From positions 24,282,700 through 24,346,699 of the forward strand of contig CM050657.1 of assembly GCA_027574665.1 (NCBI GenBank): a DNA stretch of 64,000 bases. The letters run 5' to 3'. Made by a program: the position numbers and the translations under genes. The stretch comes from Rhynochetos jubatus. Its lineage: Eukaryota > Chordata > Aves > Eurypygiformes > Rhynochetidae. The notes under the pieces are model-generated. The model was given only the letters and a program-made list of their open reading frames with translations, ran no database searches and had not been told where the DNA came from. Below, in pieces: positions 1 to 12,396 of the stretch (position 1 is the stretch's first letter; each line of letters begins with the position of its first letter).

Positions 1-3000
1 TTTAAGGAGACTGCTTCCAAACCACTTTTGCCTTCCTAATGTCATGGGGGGTTTGCCCACACTAACAGAAAGAAATCCTGCTCTTGAAATCTTCGTAAGC
101 ATCCTGTTCCCACAGCAAGCGCTGCAGACATTTGCACTGTCACCATTCTGTTACGAATATGAAATTAAAAACATGACTAATATGTAAGAAAATAGACTGT
201 ATTTTCATTTACTTTCGATTTTACTTTGTTCACAACCAAACTACGGTTATGTACACTGGTAGTTTTCTTTATTTATTTTATAACTACCTGCATAAATGAA
301 TCTGCTCTTTTTCTACTAAGTCCTGAAAAGTACTGAATTAGCTGCAGAATGCTGATTGCAGTATTACATGCTATGCTTGAGTACTTCTGCATTATCTTTA
401 AAATACCATCACATTTCCCAGTGAGTACATTGGGCAACACGTAGCCATACTCAATCTACACATCTTCATTCCACACAGTGCTTTTTGTTCCTTTGTTTTC
501 TATAAATACAAAACCGAAATCAAGCTCATGCCGAGAATATCTGTGTAACTAACAGTTTGCACAAAGATTTTGTAAAACAGCCTTTTTGTCTTTTGACATA
601 CACCAACTTGTCTTAAAAAAGAGGCAATTATTCCTCATTTTATTTTTCCAGGGAAATTGGGACCTAGTTAGTTATAGGTAAGTTTAGATAATTATTGCAA
701 TAAAGGTAGGTAGGATCTGCATTAGGAAATCTAATTTACACTGCTTTTAGCTCAAAAGTAAGCTTTGCAGTTACATTATTTGACCTCAATTAGTGTCCAA
801 GATCGAAGGTAGATCTGCTTATTCATAGGTGTCACGTTGCAAGTCTGTTTTACAGTATTCCTCTGACACTAGCCAATTATATGAACTAATTGAGAGCAAA
901 ACATTCCTTTGCTGCTCTTGTGTTACCCAGCATCTCAATAGTTTCCAGAGGTCCATTCTGGGTACATGCCTGTATGGTTCCCTTAACCTACAGGCTTCAA
1001 TCAAATTATCTTCCTTTTTACCTGGTTACGGTTTGTGCTGGTTTTAGTTGGGATAGAGTGAAACCACGATACAGTTACATGTCGAGCAATTAATTATACG
1101 TGAAATTCTGACTGGTATATTGAGCAGACATCTATTAAATGTGTCACATTTCTTATCATGGGAATAAAGTTTACTGTAAGCAATACAATAACCTAAAATA
1201 AATTGTAAAATTTCAAAAAATGAAGCTCATACATGTAAGCAACGGTGACACTTTTTCTAACTACTCTGAATACTATGTATAGGACAACCATAGCTAGAAG
1301 AGTTCAGAAAAAATGAGAAGCTACGAATGGTAGGCAGTGCTCTTCATTTTTAATTACTCTCCCTATTTTACAAAAGCAGCAATGGAAAGTTACTGTTGTG
1401 CTCCCCCAACTTGCTGAACACATTAATCAAAAAATTGTTACTCAATTATCACTACCAATACTTCATGCTTTGACTATTTTCCCAGCTACTGCAAGGCAAA
1501 GCCTGTTTACAAATTCACTGTTTGAATGTAAGAAAGAATCCAATATTCAGGCGGTCGAATTTCAAAGAGGTCAGGATTGAGATCAAGCTTTTCACAAGCA
1601 CTGGATACACAGCTCTTCTACCTTGACATCCATTAAGCACTTCCAGGCTGGGATCTTGGCTGGACACCCAATCTGGATTTTCTTCCTTGGTTCAGTCCCA
1701 TACACGATCAAGGTTTGAAAGTCCTTTAGTTCAGAGGAAGTGAAAACACAGAATATGGACTTGATTCAATTCCTGAAGAAAGCAGTGGAAAGGCTCTGCT
1801 GAATCTAATAGTGCCTAATAAGCTCCAAACTTCTCAAGCTGAAAGTCAAATTTACCAGCATTTATCAAGCACTGTAAGGAAACACTTAAGTTTCTAGAAA
1901 TAGGTGGAATAATGAAGAGATAATAAAAGATTAAAATAATGTAAATTTTTAGAACATTCAAAATTGAAGAAGCGAAATTGCTAAATATAAATCTATGACT
2001 TCTATTTATCGAGGAAGAAAAATAATGGAAACATTAAACTAGAGAAACTTTAGATTTTTTTCACGAACAGAGTTAAGGGTAATGGTCAGTATTTGGTACT
2101 ATGCAAGGTATGCAATACATCAATCGCTTCTGCTCCCACTGAACAAAAGTGAGCCACTGTTTCAGAACAGTTTTCACAAGCAGAGAGAAATGGCGTTTCT
2201 TGGATCACTTTATAAGCATTTAAAAAATCACAGCAGAATCCCTAAAGCTTGTGAAAATTCAGATCCCTAAGATGCTTTTCATAGAGCACTGATAAGTACA
2301 CTCATTCTAGTTTTATTTCCAATACTTTTGCAACATCTGAATTTTCTTTTTATAGAAGCCAACATATAAAGGAAAACTACTAGCAATAAACTTCCAAGAA
2401 ACCACTGTAAGCAGTAAATAGTATGCAATCAAGCTCAATTCAGCCCTCAGTGAAGTGGCAGTAAGACTTCACCAAGTAGACACCATCATCTGCTTTCCAC
2501 TACAGCTAATTAGCAAAGGATCTACTCATTAGAAGCAGAGTTAAAGATATCACTTGTTCTCTGGGAGGAGCTGAAGGGGGAAAGTTTGTAAGGGAAAGAA
2601 AACATGCTGCACCCTCACTGCTCTCTCCGAGACCACTGCTTTCCCATGCTGACAAGGGATGAATTCCAGAGGCACCAAAACATTCTGTTGCTTTCTCTCT
2701 CCACTGCTCTCTTAGTTAGTAAATATTATCCCAAGTACCTCTTCAGCAAACACTGTTGTAAATGGCCACCTGTTCGTTGGAACGACACTGAGAAAGTTAA
2801 GTACCAGCTAACCTCCTTCGGCTACGTTTGCACTGCCTGCGAACCAGTGAGATAGGTTGGACCCGATTTGCTTCAGCAAAGCTCCCTGTGCTAGAAGGTG
2901 GAGTCACCCACCACAGAGACCCAAATAACACTCAGATCCTCACCGCCACTAAAGGTGCAGTTTGTTTAATGCCTTTGTACATCTTACTCCTATATTTAAG

Positions 3001-4439
3001 AATGTCTGCGAGGTTTTTTCAGTCCAAGAGGACATAGATTTCACTAACGTCAAGCCCTGTAAGAAGGGCAGCCGAAAAGTTACAAGCAGCCTAGAGGTCT
3101 GTGCTCTCTGAGGAAAGGTTTAAGTTTTACACGCACGTTGCGTGACAAAGAGCACAAGGTGCCTCTGTCCTACACAATTCATCTCAATTAAGTAGAAACA
3201 ACAAGATAGGGACTCACATTGTACAAAAATGAGCTAATGCATTTAGCAAGCTGTGATAAATGTGTCTTGAAATTACTACAGACACCAGACTAACAAGACT
3301 ATACAGCCAGTAACTGTGTACATTATGTGAGCATCCTTTCCTGAAAAGGAGAACAGAGCAGTTTAGGGGAAGGTTCTCAGACAAAAACCAGCAAACAGCC
3401 CTTTCTAGGCAGAATAACTTAATTACCACAAATACCTCCCAGAGCAATGGAAACGGTGCAATGTATTCACCAAACACACTCAAGATACTGCTTGATAAAA
3501 GAGACTACTGCTTTTCACAACAGCCTCGACTGAATCCCCAGAGCAGCCATTACCGAGGGAACATCCAGGTGTTGCTGAGCTTGAACAGGAGAAGGGGCTG
3601 GGAATGAGAGGAATTCCGCTCCCCTGCCCACCCCAGCTGCCAATGCCTTTTGTTTCTCTATTTTTCTCTCAACTGCAGCCACATCCCATTTCAGAACAAG
3701 TGACAGACAGCTCCCAAAACTTGACCACCTGGCTTTTCTCAATAGGCATAACCAGAAAGCCCCCAGGACCTGGGCCAGATGGAAAGTAGAATTCAGCAAC
3801 GTTGCCGAACAAAAGCACTTACACACCAAAAACTTGTTGTCTTTTGGTGAAGTTTAGCATTGTTTACTGACAGGTCAGAGCTAAGAGTAAATCATCTCCT
3901 CTAGGAATTGGTGTCAACACTTCTCTGGCCACTGCTAATTGTTACTCTATACTTATGTCACTTACAGACACCACCATAGTAAAACACAGTTTGTAAATTA
4001 CCTTCACGTGGAAAACCAGCCCCTGAAGTAAAACAGTTTGCTCACTCGGCATTTTAGCAATGCACAAACATGTTGCTCACCAGCACCCCTGAAAACATTC
4101 AAATGGCTATTGCACTTATTTGATGATCAAGTGAAAAGAAAGTTTGGATTTTCTGCTTGGTGGGTTTTTACGTCTCAGCCATGATGATTGCTAAGCCTCT
4201 GATAGGAAACGCATTCAGAAACACTAAAATGCTTCGCTTGAATTTTGTCACTTTTACCTTGCCGATCTCCCAAGTCACAGATTTCCTTTTTACCAGTTGC
4301 CACCGGCATCTTTTTGATTAGCTGATAAAAATGTTTCCATGCTGCTTGCAAACACAAGTTAATACATATTTTGTTTTGTTGAAAGGTGACTTGCAAAGCA
4401 ATTTTCAGAGCTTCTACGAGGAACACACCCACACTGACT

Positions 4440-4565
4440 AGCAGGGTGCCCCGCCACTCCGGCTAGAGCACTGCAGTAGTTGTCAGCAGTGACGGCAGAA
4501 GCCCAGGGAGAGCCCTTGCGTTAGTGACATCCCTGATTAACCCGACGCTCACACACTGCCTCGTT
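4440..4565. other. Small GC-rich patch with clustered CpG
   Basis: About 125 bases stand out from the AT-rich surroundings. The patch is roughly 60% G+C by eye and holds about seven CpG dinucleotides (in ccccgcc, ctccgg, gacggc, tgcgtt, cccgacgct and ctcgtt contexts). It is far too short for a conventional CpG island. It could be a small regulatory element or the remnant of an old GC-rich repeat. No TATA box, start codon context or splice signal links it to a gene. Confidence 0.4.
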
Positions 4566-5274
4566 CATTAAATGCAACAAAGCTATGCAAGCTTAAAGGA
4601 CTTGTGGGTCCTAACAACTGTGAGAGGGTCTGCCTTATCCCACAGAAATATGAAATGCTGCTCTTTACTTCAAAAGCTATAAAATATCAGCAGGCGATAC
4701 TTTATTTTAGTGAAGCTGAGAAAATTTAGGTTCCAAGCCAGCACACACTCCTCTCCCTAACTTTTATTAATTAAGTCAAGCACAGCCTTAGGAAGACTAT
4801 TTTTTACTTAAAATTAACCTAATGTGTAACTATTTTTAGGCTTCCTCCCTAAACATTAGTATAGGATCAAGTATGAAGCAGCAGTCATACAACCCTTACA
4901 AATAGATATATGCAGAATGTATAATCAATTAGTTGCTATAATATTTGTGCTTTTAGCCATCAAAACAGAAATAGAGTGCAGTCTCAAAAAGGTGCGATGT
5001 TCACTAATCAGACATGAAATCTTTATTCTGCACATAATTTCAGACCAAAAACCTTACAGCAACTCAGTAACAAAGGACCAAGCTAAATATTATTCATGGG
5101 GTTTCAACAGGAATTTCATAAAGAGATAAAAATGGACCACATGGTTTCAGAAACACAAGCTTCTGAAATACTACTCACACATTGTTAATTCCCAGGACTT
5201 AACAAATCTAGCCTCAATAACCTTCACTTAAAAAAAAATATAATATTTAAATTCACATGGCATTTTCCTAAAGC

Positions 5275-5291
5275 AAAAAAAAAAAAAAAAA
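5275..5291 (+). repeat. Poly-A run (17 A)
   Basis: This is an uninterrupted run of 17 adenines. I looked for a retroposed sequence just upstream that would make it a poly-A tail. The upstream 100 bases are AT-rich and match no SINE or gene I know, so I call it a simple repeat only. Confidence 0.9.
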
Positions 5292-7776
5292 GCTTTATGA
5301 GGAACTGTTTTTTCTTATTTCTGAAGGTGCAGTTTTCCACTGTTTGGTTTTGGTTTTCATTGTGAAGGCTAGGAAGTTATCAGTACCAAAATTCTCTTAC
5401 TAATTCTATGTTATATAGTGCAAGTAAGCTCCACTTTACAGGGCACAAAAATCCAAAGAAACCCGTACAGACTTACCCTGAATTCAGCAGCTGATGCTAC
5501 TGTATTAGAACCCCTTGTAAGCTGTACAGAGAGGGGCCAAAGAAAGGAACCATGGGCCTAGCTGGCAGGGTACTCCACATGAACACTTCTTTAGAAAACA
5601 GAGACACCCAGAACCTCGAGATGCTGCTGAAGTTGTCTCTGCTGCTACAGGAGACCACAAACTGTTGGGCAACTCTCAGGCATTAAGACATGTTTTAGCT
5701 TATGTGTTGTATCCATCCCTTTATACAGCACCCTCAGTGTCAGGAATTCAGTGTTATAAACGCAGCAACAGATTGACACTGTGGGGAGGAGCTGTTTGGG
5801 AGAGAGGTTTAGTCCTGTGAGCATGTATGGCTCCTACAAGTGCAGGACAGAACTCTGTGTCAATAACACGACAGTCTCATGGATTCACTCAAATACCTTC
5901 TTGCCTTAAAAATGCCTAAACAGCATCAACAAAACCAGATACTTATTTCATTAAGCTATTGCTCTTGAGACCTGGCAAATTGAGTTAATGCATTTTATGG
6001 CGTGCTAGATTCAAAGTCATTCACTTCACCATCTGAAAAGGATTCTTAGGTTCCTTCTGCCTTTTTGTCCTTGACTGGGCCTACGATCAACAGTTCCCTT
6101 CCTGCTCCTCTGACACGACAGAGGGAGAGTTGGCAGGTACAGGAACTATTTCAAGTTGCACTACTAGAATTTAAATTTATTTTACTCTCATCGCTGGGTT
6201 GAAAAGTTGCATTAAACCTTCCTTTCAACTTTGTGCAGTAGGAGGAACAGTGGCATTGGTATCAGTCTGACGTATAGGCTTTGTAGAAATACTGTGATGA
6301 CCATTTTTAAGTGACTATAAACTAATTTCCACAGTTGTCTTTAAACTCAGACTGGGGGATTCAATCTTGTTCTGCCCTATGTTGCAGTTGTACCTAGTTG
6401 TGGTTGTTTCTGCGCTGAACTCTGGTGTAGCTCTTGGATCTGTGCTGTTAGCCCTGTTTCTAGTCTTATTTCTTCGAAGGACCTTACATCTAAACTGTAG
6501 CTGGTTTCATGTTTTTTCTGGCCCTATTCCCTGCTGTTCCTGACACGATGTTGGTCCTGGTTCACCACCTCACCCTGCCTGGGGCTGTCCGTGGATTCTG
6601 TTATCAGCACCCTGCTTGGATGCCACGGGCCTGCACTGTAGTCAGCGGGCACTGCCTGTCCTGTGGTCGCCTGTGACTCCTGGCTCGTTTTCCTCATGGA
6701 GTAGCCCTCTCCTTGCTGCTTCCTGCTACTCTTCAGTAAGCTGCAGGAATCTTCATTTTTGAGCCAATGGAACCGTGTGCAAGCACAATAAGGCATGCTT
6801 TCTCCAGAGAGCAGGTTTGAACACTGAAAGTATTATGAATATCAGAGAAATGTGGGAGACTGCTGTGATGCCAGCGTACAGCAGCACCAGCACGACTGCC
6901 CCTGAGGAGTTACAGTATTCTGCGTGTCTCAGAAGAAATCGGAGTTTACTTGTCAAATAAGAGACTTGCTCTCTCCTGCCAGCCATTGGTGCTGGTAAAG
7001 ATTTTTGTTGGGTTCTGCTGACTTTAGCTGAGTGAAGGGTCTGGACATGAACTCTGGCTCCTCTGAAGTCCAGGCTTTGCCCCAGGGTAGTTTAGCAAAA
7101 GTATTTTTTCCCCCACGGTGTGGGACGCTGAAGGTGCCACTGGCTCTCTGCTGTTTCTCTGTTCCTGAGAGACATAGTATAGCTCAATGTATTTTTACTT
7201 CAGCTCACAAGTCCTATTTCTATTTTTCTTTTTACTCCTGTGTCAAGTTAAATATGTTCCACATTGAAAGACACTGATAACACTGACAGAGTGTGCTCTG
7301 CTATTCTGCCCAACAAAAGCTTTGTCTTGAAACTAACCTTTCCCTCAGCAGACAAAAGTGAAGGGCACTAATAGCAAATGAAAACATGTAGTTCTGTTTA
7401 TTAGGGCTGCTGGTCTGAATGCCAAGTTCTCAGTACAGGATTAAGTGCATTTTGTATACAGCTGGAATATGTCATAGATACATTTAGGTCTTTGAATTGT
7501 AACATTCCCAGGTGATTTTTTTTTATTAGTCTTTAGTGCAGAAAGAAATCTGGATACCTTTTGAAGTTCTGCAATTATGAAAAAATATTGTTACTAAGAA
7601 TTAATGCAATATTATTAAAAAGAATATTTATTTTAAAATTGAATTATGATGAAGCAATGACAGCAAAATAGATGATAAAACTTTCAGATTTTATATACCT
7701 TCTTAGAATGGAAGCATTTTATCTTTAGCATCACTGCAGGTACCTAGCCCCAGTATAACATTTGATACTGTGTCTA

Positions 7777-7870
7777 TTTTGGTCAGTTGTTAAGTTTTCT
7801 ACTGATTTTACTCAGATATGCCCAGTTCCTCACAAGTAAAATCAGTAGAAAACATCACCGCTGATTTAAA
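7777..7870. repeat. Long inverted repeat, precursor-microRNA-like hairpin
   Basis: Positions 7794-7812 and 7835-7853 are perfect reverse complements over 19 bases, separated by 22 bases. Pairing continues outward for about 17 more positions (7777-7793 with 7854-7870) with only four mismatches (at 7793, 7791, 7788 and 7780) and three G-U type pairs. The whole forms an imperfect stem of about 36 base pairs with a 22-base loop, 94 bases in total. That geometry is typical of animal microRNA precursors. It would also fit a small fold-back (MITE-like) element. The arm sequence matches no microRNA that I recognise. Either strand could form the hairpin, so no strand is assigned. Confidence 0.9.
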
Positions 7871-9145
7871 GCTTTACAAGTTTTCTAAACAAAGAGGCAA
7901 CCATCTTCTTCCACATGCTTTTGAAACAATATATTAGTTCCATGCAAAGCAAGCAAGGGTTTCTGCCTGCTGTAAATAACAGTTGTATAAAATATGCTGC
8001 TCGTTTACGGTCTGATGTAAATCCCAGTGAATCAAAAATATTCCCATTGATTTGTGGGGACTCTGGATATAGCCCTTAGACAAAATTGTTTCTTACAGTT
8101 TTGTTAAAGTAGCCGTTGGGAATCACGATGCCCTGCATGTTAACATCAAGGGTTCTTTTATACTTATTCTGATTAGGTTTGGTTTCAGCTTTGTTTATTA
8201 AATAATGAGAATAATGATATATAGGAATCTATTTTGAGTGGTGGCATTAAGAGATATAATGAAAACTTTAACAGGAATACAAACAAAGAAGAACTGAAGA
8301 AATGCATTGGACGTTTCATATATGTAAACAATTTCTATGACCATCCTCCGGCCTGCCGCCACTCAAATCCAGCATGTTTTTAGCAGCTGTGCTTTCCTGA
8401 CAGATTAATGAATTTGGGAAGTAGATGAAGATACTTATTAGCATTTGATCATTACTTTCTGGCACTCAGTCTGAGAACTCATTTATGCAAAGAAACACCC
8501 TGCATACTCTTATTTCTTTATATGCATCCTTGCCTTAGGATTTTTAGGCAGGAATGGTGGCTTGTTATGCTCCTTCTCAGTGTGTAGCTGGTCAAAAAAT
8601 GGAGGCTTGTCTGCTGATAAGGACCTTACCAGAGTTACTTATGTCTTTGACACTTCCATGCTGTTTTGCTGCACTGGCTTGTATTTGAAGTTAGCCTTGA
8701 AGACCACCCAGAAGTACCAGCTGGTGCAGAACTCTGCTACTCACATTCTTAGTAGAAAGGAGCTGCTATCACCATAAAACAAACTGTGCTTAGTGTTTTG
8801 CTCTGCCTATCTTTTTCTTGGTGCTACAACAGCGTGCAAGTTGTACTCAAGAAGGCCGGATAGCCTGGCAACCGATTACTTGAAGCTGCCTCTCCCTACT
8901 ACTCCATCATGGCTTGCTTCTCTCAAGTTCTTTGATAAAACCTTTAGGACCAAAGGCAAGCCACATTGAGTAAAAGATCAAACTCTTCCCCTCTGGCAGT
9001 TTGTCAGCACAAGAACTTGGTAGGGCATAGTGCACATTTGTTATGGCAGGTTTTTAATTACATCTCTGATACAGCAGTGATAGGATTCCATATGTGAGAG
9101 TAATGCAGCTTATGCACTGCTAAATCAGAGTTGAAATAAATTTAG
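7871..9145. other. Non-coding spacer between repeats
   Basis: Apart from the fold-back fragment at 8010-8090, nothing is recognisable. Short open frames (up to 71 codons) have no known domain or splice context. Composition is AT-rich. Confidence 0.6.
8010..8090. repeat. Ancient amniote repeat fragment (CR1/L3-like)
   Basis: The segment contains 'atcccagtgaatc', then 'ttcccattgattt', then 'ggactctggatatagccct'. This order resembles the widespread decayed sauropsid repeat in which 'cccattgacttcaatgggctttggatcaggccct' types of words recur. The match is from memory and is partial. A repeat-masking run against an amniote library would decide it. Confidence 0.4.
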
Positions 9146-9236
9146 GTCAGATCCTCACCTGATGTAAATTAACCATTTCACTGACTAGAAGGGAGCCCTG
9201 TGTATTTCTCACAGCTGAGAATCGGGTCCTTTGCGA
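9146..9236. repeat. Ancient amniote fold-back repeat fragment
   Basis: The left end reads 'ggtcagatcctcacctgatg' followed by 'taaatta', and the right end reads 'tttctcacagctgagaatcg' followed by 'ggtccttt'. These two ends are imperfect reverse complements, about 85 bases apart. They resemble the common sauropsid repeat whose ends carry 'gatcctcagctggtgtaaat' and 'tttacaccagctgaggatc'. The copy is heavily diverged, as expected for an old insertion. Family naming (CR1/L3-type or non-autonomous DNA element) is uncertain. Confidence 0.55.
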
Positions 9237-11819
9237 GATTTTACTGAAAGGTCTAGGCTATGAAAATTACAATAACAATAGGTATTTTACATAAATGTAC
9301 TTTTCTCTCTCTCTTAGCCCTGGAGCTCATGATGTTACTAAACTGTTGGTGAACTTTTAGGAGAAGCATACCATGTGTTGACCTGTGTAAAACACATGAA
9401 ACCTTGAAAATATTAGAAGGTTGCGGACTTTGGAACTGTGAACCTCAGCTGGAACTTCCTGCCGACTGCTTTCCCGGTTAGAAGGCATCAGGTTGAGTTT
9501 TGTGCTTTGTAGCATACAGCATGTCTGATCACAACTGACAGACTGCTTTGAAAGCAGGCAGTAAGGATGAACGCTTAATCTGCTGCATAATATGACTGTA
9601 AAAAGCTTTCTAACTAAGGGAAGCTAGTAAAATAAAGCCCATAGGGGCAAGATGATTTGTCTGTAATATAAGGTGCATAATTTAATATCCATAAATGACA
9701 ACAAATTTGTGTGTGTCTGTACGTTTTGGCAGACTGGTCATTTCAGCTTCACTACAGTAAGAGCATCAGTGGAAATAACGCAAGTTTCTAAGTAGCGTTC
9801 TGTACCAATCTTTAATTATATAAATGATGTGCTGTTCATATTATGCACTTGTTTTACATTCAGTAAGTACCAATTTAGTTTCATCTAGATAAGATGCCTG
9901 TAATAAAGCCATCCTACTGCAGTCTGCTTATTACAAAGTCTGTCTATCTGCGCACATAGCTTCCGCCTGTTTCTGAAGACTTATTGCTGATGCTCACCAG
10001 TTTATAATCTCACTGCTATTTTTTATGCCACAGAATTACTTCAGAGAAGGAGATCTTAAATTTGAATCCATTAATAGATGTCCTTTGTAGTTCTCCTCTT
10101 CCCGTTCTCTCTTCACCTCACTTCCAATTATCTAAAGGTAAAATATTGAGGCTCGTTTCTAGTCATGCTGAACAAGATGGTATTTTACTAATTGCCCCCA
10201 GAAGACAATAGGACCACTGTCAGTGTAAGCTACTAATCAGTGTAGATGGAAGTGGTAGAAACTGAAGTAAGAGCTCCAAGTATTGTTCCCACTAGCTTTG
10301 GTAGGTCCCAGACTGGACTGTCTAAGCAGCCTGTTGACCATGCTGTGCACACCAAAATATCCACAAAACAGTGGGTTCTATGAAAAAGCGGTTGTAAACT
10401 AGCATCTCATGAGAAGAATAGAATAATAGGTATGAGTTTCAGCTGTTTCATTAAGTCCTGTTCTGGAACAAAATTGCTGCTAATGGTCCGGGCCTTTCAT
10501 CAGCTCATGCTCCTATAGGAGTGGGGGGCTGAACCTTATCCCAGAAGGGAGCAGGAGCTCACAGCACTGTGTCACCTGAAGTGCAGAGGATGGGGACACA
10601 ACACTGCCTTGCTCTGACCTACCCTGTGTATTTGAAGCCCTGGCTCCTTTTCACAGTGTTCTGCAGCCAAAGATCCACAGGGGACAAAATGCCTTTAGTA
10701 ACTGACATAGTTTTCCATCTTCCTTCTCTGGATCTACAAATCTGGATTGGGTCACTGCCAAAAGTTTTGCACAAGTATGAAGAGGAGAGAGTGTAATGGG
10801 ATGGAGGAAGGAATGAGAACAACCTATGTTTGACTGTTTTTGCTTCTGTGACATTATCAAATATGGGAACTAGGGTTGGTATCTGAACCTCAGCAGATTT
10901 TGAGTGACTAACCTCGGCCTCCTGTAGAAGAAGGAAAGGGAGCAAAACACCTGATGTGTGTTGGTCTTTTGCTGGAAGGACCAGCATAGAAAAGTGGAGG
11001 ATACAGCTGTGTAACGAGACAGAGGAAACAGAATGACCATACTATCAGAGTCATCCTCTCATTCTTCATTTGTGAGTTCAGGCCATGATTTGAATGCCTG
11101 CGGATATGCTGAGATTTTAGCCCAAGGGAAGAAAATGACAAGGCATTGACCCAAAAAGGCAATGTTCAAGTCTTATGAATGCTTTAGTCTTGTTTATCAA
11201 ACAGAATCCTCAGCTTTTCCAAACACAGTATTTTCATTTCATGCTTCCATTTTCTGTATCACATGCACAGAGAAAACAACTGGAAATGTTCTAGAAGCAT
11301 CAACAGTATATTGCACTAGAGAGACAATTTTTCTTGCTCCCATTTGCACCAATGTCCCTCAGGTTTGCATCGACAGCCAGTATATGAGGCCTCATGATGC
11401 TGTTACCATGAGCATGAGAGACCAGTGATAGGAGTCAGATGTCTTTTTGATGTAAGGTTATTTATTAAAGAAATAATAATATTCTTGCCTCTCCAAATAT
11501 ATAAGAAATGAACACACCTTCCTTTTAAAGAAATCTTCACATCTGTCACTCTAAACTCTATGTCCTAGTGCACCAAACCTGGGTGATGGACAGAGGGATC
11601 AGAAAGAAATTGTACAGTTCAGAAATTGCTCTGGCAGAATGGATCATGTGTGTCTGGGTGGAACATGGATTTGGGAGAACAGAAATGTTATTGCAGGGAT
11701 TTGTGGTTAATCAAAGCTATCGTGACACGATATACAGGAAACCACCACAGATTTACGGCTGTATTCACAGAACTAATTTTACTGATCGCTTTGTAAGATT
11801 ATCTGGCTCTACACACACG
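9237..11819. other. Non-coding spacer, no gene recognised
   Basis: AT-rich sequence. The longest open frame is 122 codons (10619-10987, minus). Its translation shows no family resemblance, no credible splice frame and no codon bias, so I treat it as chance. No repeat family is recognised. Confidence 0.6.
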
Positions 11820-11821
11820 TC

Positions 11822-11955
11822 TTAAAAATCTTAGGTGCTGATCTTGCAAAAACTTTTGCACATACTTAACAGAGCACTTATTATAAACAGTTCTGCTGAG
11901 ATCAAACTAGTTGCATGACCAGCGTTAAGCAGCTATCTAAGGATTTGTAAGTCTA
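11822..11955. repeat. Ancient amniote fold-back repeat (CR1/L3-like)
   Basis: The segment starts with 'ttaggtgctgatcttgcaaa' and continues with 'acttttgcacatacttaa'. Its far end has 'gcgttaagcagctatctaag' followed by 'gatttgtaag', which is an imperfect inverted copy of the start. This matches my memory of a very common sauropsid repeat with 'gatcctgcaaacacttatgc' at one end and its complement at the other. It is the best ancient-repeat match in this part of the window. Confidence 0.6.
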
Positions 11956-12371
11956 TAATTTCTGTCCAAAGGGATGATCTTCTACATTCTGTTTTAAACA
12001 AGACAATATGAACGCGTAACAACAACCAGCTCTCTGTTAGTTGTAAGAAATTTAACAAGAAAACATCCACTTAAAGGCATTCTGTAGTGCTAAGAATGTA
12101 TACCAACCCTGCAACACAACTCTAAGAGATGCTTTAAAAAAAGATGCTTTGGAAAAGTATCGTTTCTATTATATTTTATATATATTTGGCATAACTTCTG
12201 TAGCTATCTATCAATTTTTATAGTTTAATCTATTCTAGATTCTACAGCATTTTCTATTTCTGTGATTAACAGCAGACTTTCCTCCCTCCTCTGTGGGAAT
12301 TTGCAGGGATGATGATCTACACTTCTGCTAAATTTGCATTTTATTCCTCAACAACAGGCCACGATTTTACA

Positions 12372-12396
12372 TGTATCACTGTTTTTCAGTGATACA
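12372..12396. repeat. Short perfect hairpin, 10-bp stem, 5-T loop
   Basis: TGTATCACTG at 12372-12381 is followed by TTTTT and then the exact reverse complement at 12387-12396. The structure is seen directly. It is too short for a microRNA precursor and may be chance or part of a decayed repeat. Confidence 0.9.

Larger units (their letters stand above)
1..7700. other. Non-coding AT-rich DNA, no gene recognised
   Basis: I read both strands and see no coding region I can support. The longest open frame is 104 codons (3515-3829, minus) and its conceptual protein has no recognisable domain. The stretch is AT-rich with scattered A and T runs and very few CpG dinucleotides, apart from a small patch at about 4440-4560. 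I recognise no interspersed repeat here. It reads as intergenic or intronic vertebrate DNA. Confidence 0.7.

Noticed and set aside
4175-4432. 85-codon minus-strand frame with a donor-like site (CAAG|gtaaaa)
   Set aside because: Starts with GTG, no acceptor is clear, and the translation matches nothing, so I did not keep it as an exon.
5275-5291. A17 as the tail of a processed pseudogene
   Set aside because: Upstream sequence shows no mRNA-like or SINE-like body and no flanking target-site duplication.
10619-10987. 122-codon open frame (minus strand)
   Set aside because: No recognisable domains. Overlapping frames in other phases look equally plausible, a sign of chance.
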